From NCBI GenBank assembly GCA_022508865.1, contig JAFLUK010000008.1:1-24678 (forward strand): DNA of 24,678 nucleotides, written 5' to 3'. Shown one piece after another: positions 14,581 through 23,075 of this stretch. A program made the translations under genes and the position numbers. The notes below the pieces were generated by a model. The model was not told the origin of the DNA. It did no database searches and saw only the letters and a program-made list of their open reading frames with translations. The first letter of the stretch is position 1. The number at the start of each line of letters is the position of its first letter. This DNA is from Oscillospiraceae bacterium (GTDB lineage: Bacteria; Bacillota; Clostridia; Oscillospirales; Acutalibacteraceae).

Positions 14581-15792
14581 TTAATTCCCAAACAGATTCT
14601 TGAAGATTTGTTCCAGAGAATATTCTGCTCCATATGTGTCTGTATACCAATTTTTTAAATAAACAAAGCCCACCGTAAGCAGAGAAGCAATTATAAGGAA
14701 AATAAGAATTTTTCTGAAAATATGGCGATTTTTCCTTTCCATAACCTGATAATAACCATCGTTGTAGTTATCTCTGTCATCCTCATCATCTAAAAATCGT
14801 TCCTGCATTTCCCTCTTCTTTTGTCCTTTTTTCTTCTGACCTTCTTCATATTTAACAGAGAAATTATCAACTGCGGGGGCACCCTTATGCCTTGCCTCTG
14901 TTACAATTATCAGCTTTTCAAGGGCCTTGTCAATGATTTCAGGATTTATGTCATCAATTTGAAAAATTTCTGTTTCTCCATATCTTGCAGAATAGAATAC
15001 AAGACTATCAACAGGATACACACCGGCTTCGCAACCAAACTCACTGTTAAGCTCACTCAAAAGGAAGTGTACCATAGACTTTGTAACTCTGTCTTTGGGA
15101 TATTCAAAACCAATGCTTGTCCTTAAATCCACGATTTTGCTATCTACTATCATATCACAATCAGCTTCTCCAATGAGCTCTTCTCCAAAGTCAAAGGAGG
15201 GATTAAAAATAACCCTGCTGGTGGGAGTAATGATTTTGGGGATAAAGTTGCGTCTGAATTTTAAAGCAAGTTCCAGAAGCTCCTGCGACTCCTCATCTGT
15301 TGCAGGCTGAAAAAACTGACTGATATCCGAGGGTACTGCTCCTCTACGGTAGCAAATATCCATCTTTGCAAGGAACCAGCACTGCTGAACAAGGCTGTTT
15401 GAACCGTCGCTGCCATTTTCCATATAGTCAAAAATTTTCATAACCGCATAGTCATAGCGTTCCTTAAGCTCATTATAATATTTGCCGTTCAGCCGCCATT
15501 TCAGACTTTCTATACTGCGCTGCGCAACAGAGTTTTCAATGGGGTCGTAACCTTCGTCGTTGCAAAACACAGCCACGAGTACCTTTGCAACATACCTGAA
15601 GGCAAGCTCCATAAGGGCATTTGTTATGTCGCTTTCACTGTTGACAGGTATGCCAAGCTGATAATCATCAGAAAAAGGGATAATACCCGAAGCTGTTGTA
15701 AAAAGCTCCTCATTTGGCAGAGCAGACGTTACACTGTCACGCACAAGCTCATCAAGGATACTTTCACCCTGTAAAAAAGAATCTAAAACCAT
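14581..15792 (-). CDS. Membrane-anchored protein with a degenerate PD-(D/E)XK nuclease-like domain
   Basis: 403 residues, no named family recognised. Residues 1-175 are mainly helical. At ~196-285 the run FNPSFDFGEELIGEADCD, IVDSKIVDLRTS, a helix with KSMVHFLLSEL, then DSLVFYSARYGETEIFQID follows the order of PD-(D/E)XK nuclease-like proteins (strand with Asp, strand with D/E-x-K, helix, strand). Candidate site residues are D211/D213 and D222-x-R224, where the expected Lys is Arg, so activity is doubtful. Residues 315-357 are highly charged; a single membrane helix follows at 362-379, with about 24 residues after it and no signal peptide, which suggests a tail-anchored topology with the main body inside the cell. 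It is the last gene of the ywlE-like/rimI/tsaD operon, 11 bases after tsaD, starting after GGAGAGAG. A role in RNA or tRNA biology is suggested only by position. Confidence 0.75.
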   Translation of the reverse strand: MVLDSFLQGESILDELVRDSVTSALPNEELFTTASGIIPFSDDYQLGIPVNSESDITNALMELAFRYVAKVLVAVFCNDEGYDPIENSVAQRSIESLKWRLNGKYYNELKERYDYAVMKIFDYMENGSDGSNSLVQQCWFLAKMDICYRRGAVPSDISQFFQPATDEESQELLELALKFRRNFIPKIITPTSRVIFNPSFDFGEELIGEADCDMIVDSKIVDLRTSIGFEYPKDRVTKSMVHFLLSELNSEFGCEAGVYPVDSLVFYSARYGETEIFQIDDINPEIIDKALEKLIIVTEARHKGAPAVDNFSVKYEEGQKKKGQKKREMQERFLDDEDDRDNYNDGYYQVMERKNRHIFRKILIFLIIASLLTVGFVYLKNWYTDTYGAEYSLEQIFKNLFGN

Positions 15793-15803
15793 ACTCTCTC
15801 CAT

Positions 15804-16814
15804 TTATCTGTAGTCAATCGGCAGTGTAGCTACTGCATTCAGGTCAAGGGATGCAATATTATTATCAAGGTATTCATAATAACTCTGACTACCAACCATT
15901 GCGGCATTGTCACCGCAATATTTTTTCTCCGGCATAAACAGACGGTAATTCCTTTTACTGCACTCCTCCATCAATCTTTTCCGAAGGAGAGAATTTGCAG
16001 AAACACCACCTGCTATTACCAAAGTAGACACCTTGTAATCCTCTGCAGCCTTTAAAAAGTTTGTTACAAGACAGTCCACAACAGCCCAACGAAAAGAAGC
16101 GCACAAATCAGCTTTTGGAAGTTCATCGCCCTTTTGATTTGCATTGTGAATTGTGTTTATAATAGCAGTTTTTAAACCACTAAAAGAAAAGTCATATGGC
16201 GCATCGTTTACAATGGGTCTTGGCAGTTTGAAAGCAAAGGGATTGCCCTTTTCTGCCTCAATATCCATAGAGATACCGCCGGGGTAGCTCATACCCATTG
16301 TTCTTGCCGCCTTGTCAAAGGCTTCTCCTGCAGCATCGTCCCTTGTTCGTCCGATAATTCTCATTTTTGTGTAGGATTCTACCATCACTATATGGCTGTG
16401 ACCACCCGAAACTACTAAACACATAAAGGGTGGCTTTAGTTCTTTGTTAGAAATATAATTCGAAGCAATGTGGCTTCTCAAGTGATGTGTCGGCACAAGG
16501 GGCTTATGTGTTGCATAAGAAAGTCCTTTTGCAAAATTCACCCCAACAAGAAGGGCACCAATAAGCCCCGGTGCGTGTGTAACACCGATTGCATCTATAT
16601 CGTCAAGGGTTACATTTGCATCAATAAGCGCCTGCTTAACTACCTGACTTATTGACTCTGCGTGTCTGCGGGAGGCAATTTCAGGCACAACACCACCATA
16701 TAATTTATGCTCCTCCACCTGACTTGCAACCACATTGGAAAGGACTGTTCTGCCATCCTCAACCACTGCTGCGGCTGTTTCGTCACAGGAGCTTTCTATA
16801 CCCAATATCTTCAT
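15804..16814 (-). CDS. tsaD: tRNA N6-threonylcarbamoyladenosine (t6A) transferase subunit TsaD
   Basis: 336 residues, full length. TsaD moves the threonylcarbamoyl group onto A37 of ANN-decoding tRNAs, working with TsaB and TsaE. Seen: MKILGIESSCDET at the N-terminus, HAPGLIGALLVG (80-91), the metal ligands H111 and H115 in HHLRSH, the VSGGHSH nucleotide loop, AGGVSANSLLR, and the C-terminal CGDNAAMVG with the third metal ligand. The middle of the HxxxH motif (LRS) is a local variant. It is 11 bases downstream of rimI, a common pairing, but tsaB and tsaE are not in this window. Confidence 0.97.
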   Translation of the reverse strand: MKILGIESSCDETAAAVVEDGRTVLSNVVASQVEEHKLYGGVVPEIASRRHAESISQVVKQALIDANVTLDDIDAIGVTHAPGLIGALLVGVNFAKGLSYATHKPLVPTHHLRSHIASNYISNKELKPPFMCLVVSGGHSHIVMVESYTKMRIIGRTRDDAAGEAFDKAARTMGMSYPGGISMDIEAEKGNPFAFKLPRPIVNDAPYDFSFSGLKTAIINTIHNANQKGDELPKADLCASFRWAVVDCLVTNFLKAAEDYKVSTLVIAGGVSANSLLRKRLMEECSKRNYRLFMPEKKYCGDNAAMVGSQSYYEYLDNNIASLDLNAVATLPIDYR

Positions 16815-16825
16815 TTATTTTTCCT

Positions 16826-17266
16826 TTACTGAATAAAAAACTTTGTCAAAATCAAACCGTTCTCCTGTGGATTGCGGTAAAAATTTTTTCTTATACCTTG
16901 TTGAGTAAAGCCGAACTCTTTATAAAGTCCAATTGCAGAAATATTGCTCTCTCTCACCTCAAGAGAAACAAAGGACAGATTGTTTTTAACAGCTGTTTCT
17001 ATAACCTTTTGCAGCAATTTTCTGCCGACGCCCTGTCTGCGGAACTTTTCTTTCACAGCAATATTGGCTATATATCCCTCGTCAAGCACCATATTAAAAC
17101 CTATATATCCTGCGGCTTCTCCATTCAGCTCTGCTACATAAAAGCAAGCCCCAACCTTAGAAAGCTCGGCATTGAGACTTTCAAAAGACCAGGGATTACT
17201 AAAACATTCATCTTCAATTTGTTTTACGGCAGAAATATTTGCCTCATTCATTCTGACTATCTTCAT
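16826..17266 (-). CDS. rimI: Ribosomal-protein-alanine N-acetyltransferase-like GNAT enzyme
   Basis: 146 residues, a single GNAT domain. The acetyl-CoA pyrophosphate loop is RRQGVGRKLL, preceded by the IANIAV strand, with the C-terminal E-V-R-x-S-N-x-x-A-x-x-L-Y-x-x-x-G-F pattern of RimI. RimI acetylates the N-terminal Ala of ribosomal protein S18; homologues may have wider targets. The start at 17266 overlaps the end of the upstream phosphatase gene by 23 bases and has no clear ribosome binding site of its own, so it is probably translationally coupled; ATG 17251 is another possibility. Confidence 0.92.
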   Translation of the reverse strand: MKIVRMNEANISAVKQIEDECFSNPWSFESLNAELSKVGACFYVAELNGEAAGYIGFNMVLDEGYIANIAVKEKFRRQGVGRKLLQKVIETAVKNNLSFVSLEVRESNISAIGLYKEFGFTQQGIRKNFYRNPQENGLILTKFFIQ

Positions 17267-17714
17267 TATTTTCTGCTTGTTGTTTTTTTAATTCTTGAAA
17301 ATATTTTTCAATACTTCTTTTAATAATATCACGGCTGGAACGATAAATTCCCACACCAAAGCCGTAGGGGTCAGGAACACCGTGGTCAGCACCTGTCATT
17401 ACCTTGATTTTGTTTCTGGGCACACCACAGTTAATAAGAGCTTCGGCGTGCTGAAAGCTCATAGTACAAAAGGACACATAGTCATCAATATTACAATCGC
17501 TGAATTTTCTTGCTCTGTGGTTACTGATGTCAATTCCGATTTCTTCACAGGCAATGACTGCATTTTCTGACACAGGAAGATTATCTTCTGTGGCAAGACC
17601 TGCACTTTCGGCAACAGCATCAATATTGTACTCCTTGGCAAGTTTATTAAAAATACCTTCGGCCATTGGTGAACGGCAGGTATTACCTGTGCAAACAAAA
17701 AGCACCTTTTCCAT
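17244..17714 (-). CDS. Low-molecular-weight phosphatase, probable protein-arginine phosphatase (YwlE-like)
   Basis: 156 residues, cytoplasmic. The active loop is C8-T-G-N-T-C-R14-S, with the general acid in VPDPYG. In the B. subtilis arginine phosphatase YwlE the loop reads CTGNTCRS and its second Thr selects phospho-arginine, whereas tyrosine phosphatases usually have Ile there; this protein has Thr (T12), so phospho-arginine is the better guess. A kinase partner (McsB) is not in the window. The start follows AAGGAGG at good spacing. It is the first gene of the operon. The C-terminal 20 residues are rich in Gln, Asn and Glu and probably flexible. Confidence 0.88.
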   Translation of the reverse strand: MEKVLFVCTGNTCRSPMAEGIFNKLAKEYNIDAVAESAGLATEDNLPVSENAVIACEEIGIDISNHRARKFSDCNIDDYVSFCTMSFQHAEALINCGVPRNKIKVMTGADHGVPDPYGFGVGIYRSSRDIIKRSIEKYFQELKKQQAENNEDSQNE

Positions 17715-17743
17715 TTAAAAACCTCCTTAATACGGGTTTTTAT

Positions 17744-17773
17744 ATTATACACTCATATTTAAAAATCGTACAA
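17744..17773 (-). promoter_or_regulatory. Proximal promoter of the ywlE-like/rimI/tsaD operon
   Basis: On the minus strand TTGTAC (17773-17768), 18 bases, TATAAT (17749-17744). Start expected near 17737. A palindromic core ATATGTACATAT lies just upstream of the -35. Confidence 0.65.
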
Positions 17774-17830
17774 ATATATGTACATATTTAATTTTGCAAT
17801 TCATTGGGTAATTTACACACCCTTACGGAG

Positions 17831-17863
17831 ATTATACCATTACAAAAGGAATATTGCAATATT
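17831..17863 (-). promoter_or_regulatory. Distal promoter with overlapping palindrome
   Basis: TTGCAA (17859-17854), 17 bases, TATAAT (17836-17831) with an extended TGG, on the minus strand. The perfect palindrome AATATTGCAATATT (17850-17863) covers the -35 and could be a repressor site. It would add a second, ~110-base leader to the phosphatase operon. Confidence 0.5.
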
Positions 17864-17916
17864 TAATATATGAACTTTTTGTTATTTATGAGTTAAATTA
17901 TTGAAAAATCTTACAC

Positions 17917-17941
17917 AAAAGGGGTTGTCAGCGACAACCCC
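17917..17941 (-). terminator. Terminator of the starch operon
   Basis: Nine-base-pair perfect stem GGGGTTGTC (17921-17929) with GACAACCCC (17933-17941), three-base loop, and TTTT on the minus-strand exit side. It lies 24 bases past the amylase stop. Confidence 0.88.
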
Positions 17942-17964
17942 TTAACAAATTAAAAATTATTAAA

Positions 17965-20373
17965 TTACTTGAGATATGTAAGGCCTGTTTCGCCGATTGC
18001 TCCGTCAATGCCCTGGAAGCCGTTTGCGCAACATACATATACTCTCATATTGGACTTACCAATTGAATCAACTGTAAGTGTGCCGTTTGTAACAGTCTTT
18101 GTGTCACCTGTAACGGCATCAATATATGTACCGTTAGGAATGTTCTTGAATGTAGCACTACCACTGATTGAAACACAAGCAAGCGAATCTGTGCTATCGT
18201 CTGTATATCTTCTGATATAAGCCATATTGCCGCTTACATAGCTGCTCTCTGTTGTGTACTGACCCTTCTGCAGTGCAGGGATAGCACGACGGATTTTATT
18301 CAGCTTTGTAATATGCTTTGACAATGTTGAGTCAAGAGTTTCCTTTACAGTACCGCTTGCTTTATATTCACCAAAGTCTGTTGTGGAAACATCACCCTTC
18401 AAATAATCGCCGTAATATGCACGACCTGTCTTTGATATTGGTAATTTATCTCCACCGCCATCAACCATTTGACCCTTCATAAATTCAACTTCTGAGCCAT
18501 AATATACACAAGGAATACCTCTGAATGTGAACATTAAATCAAGATTTTCAGCCCATGCTGCTGTACCGCCGGAATATCTGGTCATTGTACCCGGACCATA
18601 GTCATGAGAATCAACATAAACAACGTTCCAAGAAGCATCATTATAATACTTATCTTCGTACCTAGCGCCAAATGCACGGGATGCGTTTTCAAAATTCCAG
18701 TGCATGGAGAAGTCAATAACATTCATGCCTGAATTTTGGCTATAATCAGGTGTATGATAATCAATACCCTTTAAGAAAACATTTTGGCTTGTTGGCTGCT
18801 TATTCGGATAGAAATTCTCAATCCAGTGGTCAAGAGTCAAATTAGTATTAGCATTAACAGCACTTGAATTACTGTTCCAGTTCCACTGGTTTGCGTATTT
18901 ATCATTGGATTCTTTCCATGTGTAGAAAGGAGCAGATTCGCTTGCCATATCACGATACCAAGCACTTGTATGTCTTGTACATGCTTCACCAAACATATAG
19001 AAACCGATGCCGCCTGCTGCTTTAAGCTGCTCATTATACATCATGTTCAGTGAGAGACGTGATATATGCCTTAATGTATCAACACGGAATGCGTCAACAC
19101 CCATTGCCAAATATTTGCTGTATGCATCAACAGTGTATTCAGCAACAGCAGGGTTTTCTGTGTTAAGGTCTACGCAGTCACCGGCAATCTGAGAATACTG
19201 TGTTGCATAATCGTCCCAGTTATAATTCTGCCAATAACCGCTGTGGTAATAGTTCTTTGAGTTGTAAGGAGCATCATCGGGGAAAACCTTGTTGGTTTGT
19301 GCTTTATCATAATCAACACCTGTTTTAAATCTGGTGTAATTATCACAATTATCAGGGAAGTCCTTAAAGTTCTGCTGTCCTGCAGGAGGGTCAATACCCT
19401 TCATCAATCTGAGTCTTGCCCCATGTTGCTCTCCCCCAGGCAATGCCCAATACTCTTCAGCAGTTTTTACTCCTGCTTCCTTTAAAAGCTCCTCTGTAGG
19501 AATCATAGACTCTTCTATATTTCCTAAATCTTTACTATAATCCTTTGTAAAGAGAGGACAAAGTGTGTTTTCGCCAAAATTACCTGTGTGCTGTAACACT
19601 ACGTCCTGTACAATCTTCATACCCTTTGCATGGGCTGCGTCAATAAGATCCTGGAAAGTAAAGTCATCACTCTCATATCTTGGATCAACCTTTGAGAAAT
19701 CCATAGCATGATAGCCATGATAGTCATAGCCTGAACCGTTTTCAACTACAGGGGTAATCCAAATTGCAGAGAAACCAAGAGCTTTGATATAGTCAAGTTT
19801 TTCTGCAAGGCCCTTAAAGTCACCACGCCAAGGCTTGTCAGAATCAGGATTGTTGAATTGACCATCGTCCCAACAATGTACATCGTTGCTTTCGTCACCA
19901 TTATAGAATCTTGTTGTCATAACAAAATATATGGTGTCCTCTCTGAAATCTATGGAAGAAACAGGGTCGGCATTATCAGGATTTGAATTTCTCCAAATAC
20001 CATTTTTGTGCCACCACTCACCGGTGTTTCTTGTAAATTCCTTTGTAAGTTGATTACCATTCTTGTCTGTAATCAAAAAATTTATCTTTGTTACATTGTT
20101 GAATGTATATGTATACCAATCGTCACCCTGTGCAGCATCCTTTGTCATTGCTACACCGGGATATTCAACCTCAATATTTGTTGGAAGTGAGTTCCAGTAG
20201 TAAACGTATGGAACTATATCGGCACTTTTATAGTGAATTGTAATGCCTGCATCTGCACCTGCAGAGGAAGTCTGTGTGTCCTTAGCGGATACCACAGCGG
20301 TGCCTACTATTGCAACAGATACTGCCAATACAATGACCATTAAAAGCGCTAATATTTTTTTAATGCCGGTCAT
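17965..20373 (-). CDS. Secreted alpha-amylase: CBM26-like module plus GH13 catalytic domain
   Basis: 802 residues. Signal peptide 1-30 ending in VSA. Residues ~43-130 look like a starch-binding CBM26 module (IHYKSADIVPYVYYW, then WYTYTF and a W-W-H segment). The GH13 barrel starts at ~145 with IYFVMTTRFYNGD. All four conserved regions are present: DVVLQH (D257, H262), G-V-D-A-F-R-V-D with nucleophile D432 and R430, acid/base E463 in FGEA, and the transition-state D591 in VDSHD. About 160 residues lie between regions I and II, so domain B is large. A C-terminal beta domain (~690-802) ends the chain without dockerin, sortase or anchor motif, so the enzyme should be free or held by its CBM. It hydrolyses alpha-1,4 bonds of starch; pullulanase activity is not excluded. 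It lies 18 bases downstream of the dockerin gene, with GCGGAGGAA before ATG 20373. Confidence 0.95.
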   Translation of the reverse strand: MTGIKKILALLMVIVLAVSVAIVGTAVVSAKDTQTSSAGADAGITIHYKSADIVPYVYYWNSLPTNIEVEYPGVAMTKDAAQGDDWYTYTFNNVTKINFLITDKNGNQLTKEFTRNTGEWWHKNGIWRNSNPDNADPVSSIDFREDTIYFVMTTRFYNGDESNDVHCWDDGQFNNPDSDKPWRGDFKGLAEKLDYIKALGFSAIWITPVVENGSGYDYHGYHAMDFSKVDPRYESDDFTFQDLIDAAHAKGMKIVQDVVLQHTGNFGENTLCPLFTKDYSKDLGNIEESMIPTEELLKEAGVKTAEEYWALPGGEQHGARLRLMKGIDPPAGQQNFKDFPDNCDNYTRFKTGVDYDKAQTNKVFPDDAPYNSKNYYHSGYWQNYNWDDYATQYSQIAGDCVDLNTENPAVAEYTVDAYSKYLAMGVDAFRVDTLRHISRLSLNMMYNEQLKAAGGIGFYMFGEACTRHTSAWYRDMASESAPFYTWKESNDKYANQWNWNSNSSAVNANTNLTLDHWIENFYPNKQPTSQNVFLKGIDYHTPDYSQNSGMNVIDFSMHWNFENASRAFGARYEDKYYNDASWNVVYVDSHDYGPGTMTRYSGGTAAWAENLDLMFTFRGIPCVYYGSEVEFMKGQMVDGGGDKLPISKTGRAYYGDYLKGDVSTTDFGEYKASGTVKETLDSTLSKHITKLNKIRRAIPALQKGQYTTESSYVSGNMAYIRRYTDDSTDSLACVSISGSATFKNIPNGTYIDAVTGDTKTVTNGTLTVDSIGKSNMRVYVCCANGFQGIDGAIGETGLTYLK

Positions 20374-20391
20374 TTTATATTCCTCCGCTGA

Positions 20392-21597
20392 TTAGTATGG
20401 TAAACCTGCACAGTGCTTCTGAATTGCTGTTGCATCCTTAACATCTAATACTCCGTCATTGTTAAAGTCTGCACGTTCTGCAACAAATTTGTTTATAGCA
20501 ATGTTTGCAAGATGCTTCTGAATGTAAGTTGCGTCAGACACGTCAACTCTGTTATCATCATTTACGTCACCCAAAAGACCTCCGGGCTGTGGCTTGCTTT
20601 CTGATGTTGCAGCACCACTCTTGGCTGTGTATGTGAGAGTCTTGTTAATTGTCTGGTTGTCACTGCCCTGAATATAAACCTCTACAGTGTATTCACCTGC
20701 TTTTGCAGGAGTGAAACTGTAGTTAGCATTCTTTGTATAATAAGCAGTGTTAACCTGTGTACCATTTGGGTCCTTAACAATATACTTATAGAAAAGAAGC
20801 TTTGTTCCTGTGTTACCACCTGCTGCGCTAACACTTACATTAACTGCAGAATTAAGCTCAATCTCACTGTTGTTTGAAGGAGAAGCTGATTTGAATACAG
20901 GCTTAACCTCCTGGCTTGGATCATTAATTACATAGCTCATTGTTTTTGAGTTAGTATTGCCTGAAGCGTCCTTGACATCAACTTTAATTGTGTATGTACC
21001 TGCTGCTGTGGGCATCCATCTGAATGTAGCATTAGCAGAGTAAGCCTGTGCAACAGAGTTATTAACAGAATACTGATACTGAATAACTGTACCGGAAGTA
21101 GTTACGGCATCTGTTGTAAATGTAATTTCACAGCCTGTATACTGAGGAGAAGCTGAATCTGCTTCAAAGCTTTTTATTCTCAAAGGGCTTGTGTCGTAGT
21201 CGGAAAAAGAACCTGTTTTGTTGTTGTAAATCTTGTTATTTCCGGGATATGTCATATCTCCTGTTTTGTTAGCGTCTGAACCACTGTTGAAGATAATCAT
21301 GGTATATGTGCCGTCAAGCTCATATGACCAAACTCCATCACCCTCATCTGTCATCTTTGCGCCGGGCCATGAACCATTATTTTTATTACCATTGTTTGTG
21401 TCCCAAACATAGCAATAAACACTTGACCAATTTGCATCGTTCTTGCAATAAACCATATGGCCTGCCGCTGCTGTAGCTTCTGAATCTTCCAAATTTGTAT
21501 CGGCAGCTAATACAGAATAGCCCCCAACGCAAATCACTCCTACTAACATGAGTATAGAGAGGAAAATTCCAAGCATTCTTTTACTTGTTTTTTTCAT
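20392..21597 (-). CDS. Secreted CBM26-dockerin starch-binding protein without catalytic domain
   Basis: 401 residues from ATG 21597, nine bases after GGAGG; the longer frame from 21645 has no such site. Signal peptide 1-32 (VLAAD). Residues ~47-127 are CBM26-like (VYCKNDANWSSVYCYVWD, SWPGAKM, GVWSYEL, IIFNSG). Two immunoglobulin-like repeats follow (~140-225 and ~231-326), each with a Y-Q/K-Y strand and a TYTIKV or EYTVEV ending, like Y_Y_Y/PKD-like modules. A Pro/Ser linker leads to a type I dockerin (342-401) with both Ca loops (GDVNDDNRVDVSD and ADFNNDGVLDVKD) and twin DAT-x-IQKH helices. It should bind starch and plug into a cohesin scaffold, as dockerin proteins of the R. bromii amylosome do. 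First gene of the starch operon. Confidence 0.92.
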   Translation of the reverse strand: MKKTSKRMLGIFLSILMLVGVICVGGYSVLAADTNLEDSEATAAAGHMVYCKNDANWSSVYCYVWDTNNGNKNNGSWPGAKMTDEGDGVWSYELDGTYTMIIFNSGSDANKTGDMTYPGNNKIYNNKTGSFSDYDTSPLRIKSFEADSASPQYTGCEITFTTDAVTTSGTVIQYQYSVNNSVAQAYSANATFRWMPTAAGTYTIKVDVKDASGNTNSKTMSYVINDPSQEVKPVFKSASPSNNSEIELNSAVNVSVSAAGGNTGTKLLFYKYIVKDPNGTQVNTAYYTKNANYSFTPAKAGEYTVEVYIQGSDNQTINKTLTYTAKSGAATSESKPQPGGLLGDVNDDNRVDVSDATYIQKHLANIAINKFVAERADFNNDGVLDVKDATAIQKHCAGLPY

Positions 21598-21643
21598 TGT
21601 CTTTGCCTCCAGAGTTATAAATTTTATAAACTTTACATAATAC

Positions 21644-21686
21644 ATTATACCAAAAAACGAGGGCGTTTTATATTCTTATTAAGAAT
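21644..21686 (-). promoter_or_regulatory. Extended -10 promoter with palindrome at about -42, starch operon
   Basis: Minus strand TGGTATAAT (-10 at 21649-21644) has no good -35. In that place is a perfect 7-1-7 palindrome, ATTCTTATTAAGAAT (21672-21686), centred about 42 bases before the expected start. That is where class II activators bind. The promoter is likely; the activator role is inference. Confidence 0.55.
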
Positions 21687-21791
21687 AATAAAACTTAAAT
21701 AGTATACAAGATTTAGTGACTATAACTAGTTAATTCCACCAAATTTTAAACTGTTTGTTAACACACCTTTAAATGGGTGTAAACACAGACA

Positions 21792-23057
21792 TTATTTAAC
21801 GTCTTTGATTTTCTCCCAATAAGCTTTAAAGGACTGTTCATTTTTATTATCACCATAGTAATAATACTGTCTGCCCACAAGGTTATCAGGCAGATATTGT
21901 TGAGGTATATAGTGGTCCTTATAATCGTGGGGATATTTGTAAAACTGCCCCTTATTTTCGTTATCCTCACCATCATAATGCATATTTTGCAGTTGTCTTG
22001 GTATATTTCCTGCTTTGCCGCTTTTCACATCTGCCATAGCCTCATTAATTGCCATATATCCCGAATTAGACTTTGGTGCGTTACATACCATAATAACTGC
22101 ATCTGCAAGGGGTATTCTTGCTTCGGGAAGCCCCACCGCCATCGCAATATCAACACAGTTTTTTACAATGGGAATAAGGTTAGGATAGGCAAGTCCCACA
22201 TCTTCACAGGCACAAACCATAAGCCTCCTGCAGGCTGAAATTAAATCCCCTGCAACAAGCAGTCTTGCAAGATAGTGTATTGCTGCATCTGCATCACTGC
22301 CTCTCATACTCTTTTGGAAAGCAGACAGAATATCGTAGTGCTCGTCCCCATCTCTGTCATAGCGCATTGAACTCCGCTGTGTAAGTTCCTTTACAGTTTC
22401 CACAGTAATTTTTTTAGTACCATTCACCGTATCTGTTGCAAGGAACGAAAGCTCTGCACTGTTAATTGCCTTTCTCACATCACCGCCACAGGCAGTTGCA
22501 ATTGTTCTTATGCAATTTTCTTCAAATTCCACTTTAATCTGATTTTCCCCTTCAAGTATATCAAAGGCTCTTTTTACTGCATTTTCCACATCATTTGGCT
22601 GAACAGACTTAAATTCAAAAACCGTACAACGACTGAGGATTGCATTATATACATAGAAGTAGGGATTTTCTGTTGTAGAGGCTATAAGAGTAATTTTACC
22701 GTTCTCTATGTATTCAAGGAGAGTCTGTTGCTGCTTTTTATTGAAATACTGAATTTCGTCCAAATACAAAAGAATTCCGTTAATACCGCCAAAGCCGTCA
22801 AGCTCCTTGAAAACATCCTTTATATCTGCTGTTGAGGCAGTTGTGCCGTTGAGCTTTTTCAAAGTCATATTGGTACGCTTTGCTATGTATGTTGCAAGGG
22901 TTGTCTTTCCTATGCCGGAGGGACCGTAAAAAATCAGATTTGGTATACTGCCGCTGTCTATTATCTTTCTCAAGGGTTTATTCTCATCGATAAGGTGATG
23001 TTGCCCTACAATATCCTCCAGAGAATCAGGTCTTAATCTGTCTGCCAAGGGCTGCAT
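21792..23057 (-). CDS. rarA: Replication-associated recombination protein A (MgsA/RarA AAA+ ATPase)
   Basis: 421 residues from ATG 23057 after AAAGGAG; the longer frame from 23102 would begin inside the glyA terminator. RarA acts at stalled replication forks and is related to clamp-loader ATPases. Seen: the typical opening PLADRLRPDSLEDIVGQHHL, Walker A GPSGIGKTT (45-53), Walker B LYLDE (D100-E101), sensor ASTTENP and the arginine-finger SRC motif. The C-terminal tetramerisation region has the family pattern DVGLAYPN, then YKYPHDY and QQYLPD. Only a weak hairpin and no clear T run follow the gene. Confidence 0.96.
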   Translation of the reverse strand: MQPLADRLRPDSLEDIVGQHHLIDENKPLRKIIDSGSIPNLIFYGPSGIGKTTLATYIAKRTNMTLKKLNGTTASTADIKDVFKELDGFGGINGILLYLDEIQYFNKKQQQTLLEYIENGKITLIASTTENPYFYVYNAILSRCTVFEFKSVQPNDVENAVKRAFDILEGENQIKVEFEENCIRTIATACGGDVRKAINSAELSFLATDTVNGTKKITVETVKELTQRSSMRYDRDGDEHYDILSAFQKSMRGSDADAAIHYLARLLVAGDLISACRRLMVCACEDVGLAYPNLIPIVKNCVDIAMAVGLPEARIPLADAVIMVCNAPKSNSGYMAINEAMADVKSGKAGNIPRQLQNMHYDGEDNENKGQFYKYPHDYKDHYIPQQYLPDNLVGRQYYYYGDNKNEQSFKAYWEKIKDVK

Positions 23058-23075
23058 AGTGTTCTCCTTTTTTCT

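Noticed and set aside
16652..17323. 223-codon open frame on the plus strand
   Set aside because: It lies opposite rimI, tsaD and the phosphatase, has no ribosome binding site or family motif, and its residues (many Cys, His, Phe) look like antisense translation.
21755..21790. Possible rarA terminator hairpin
   Set aside because: Only five or six pairs with mismatches and no proper T run on the minus strand; too weak to list.
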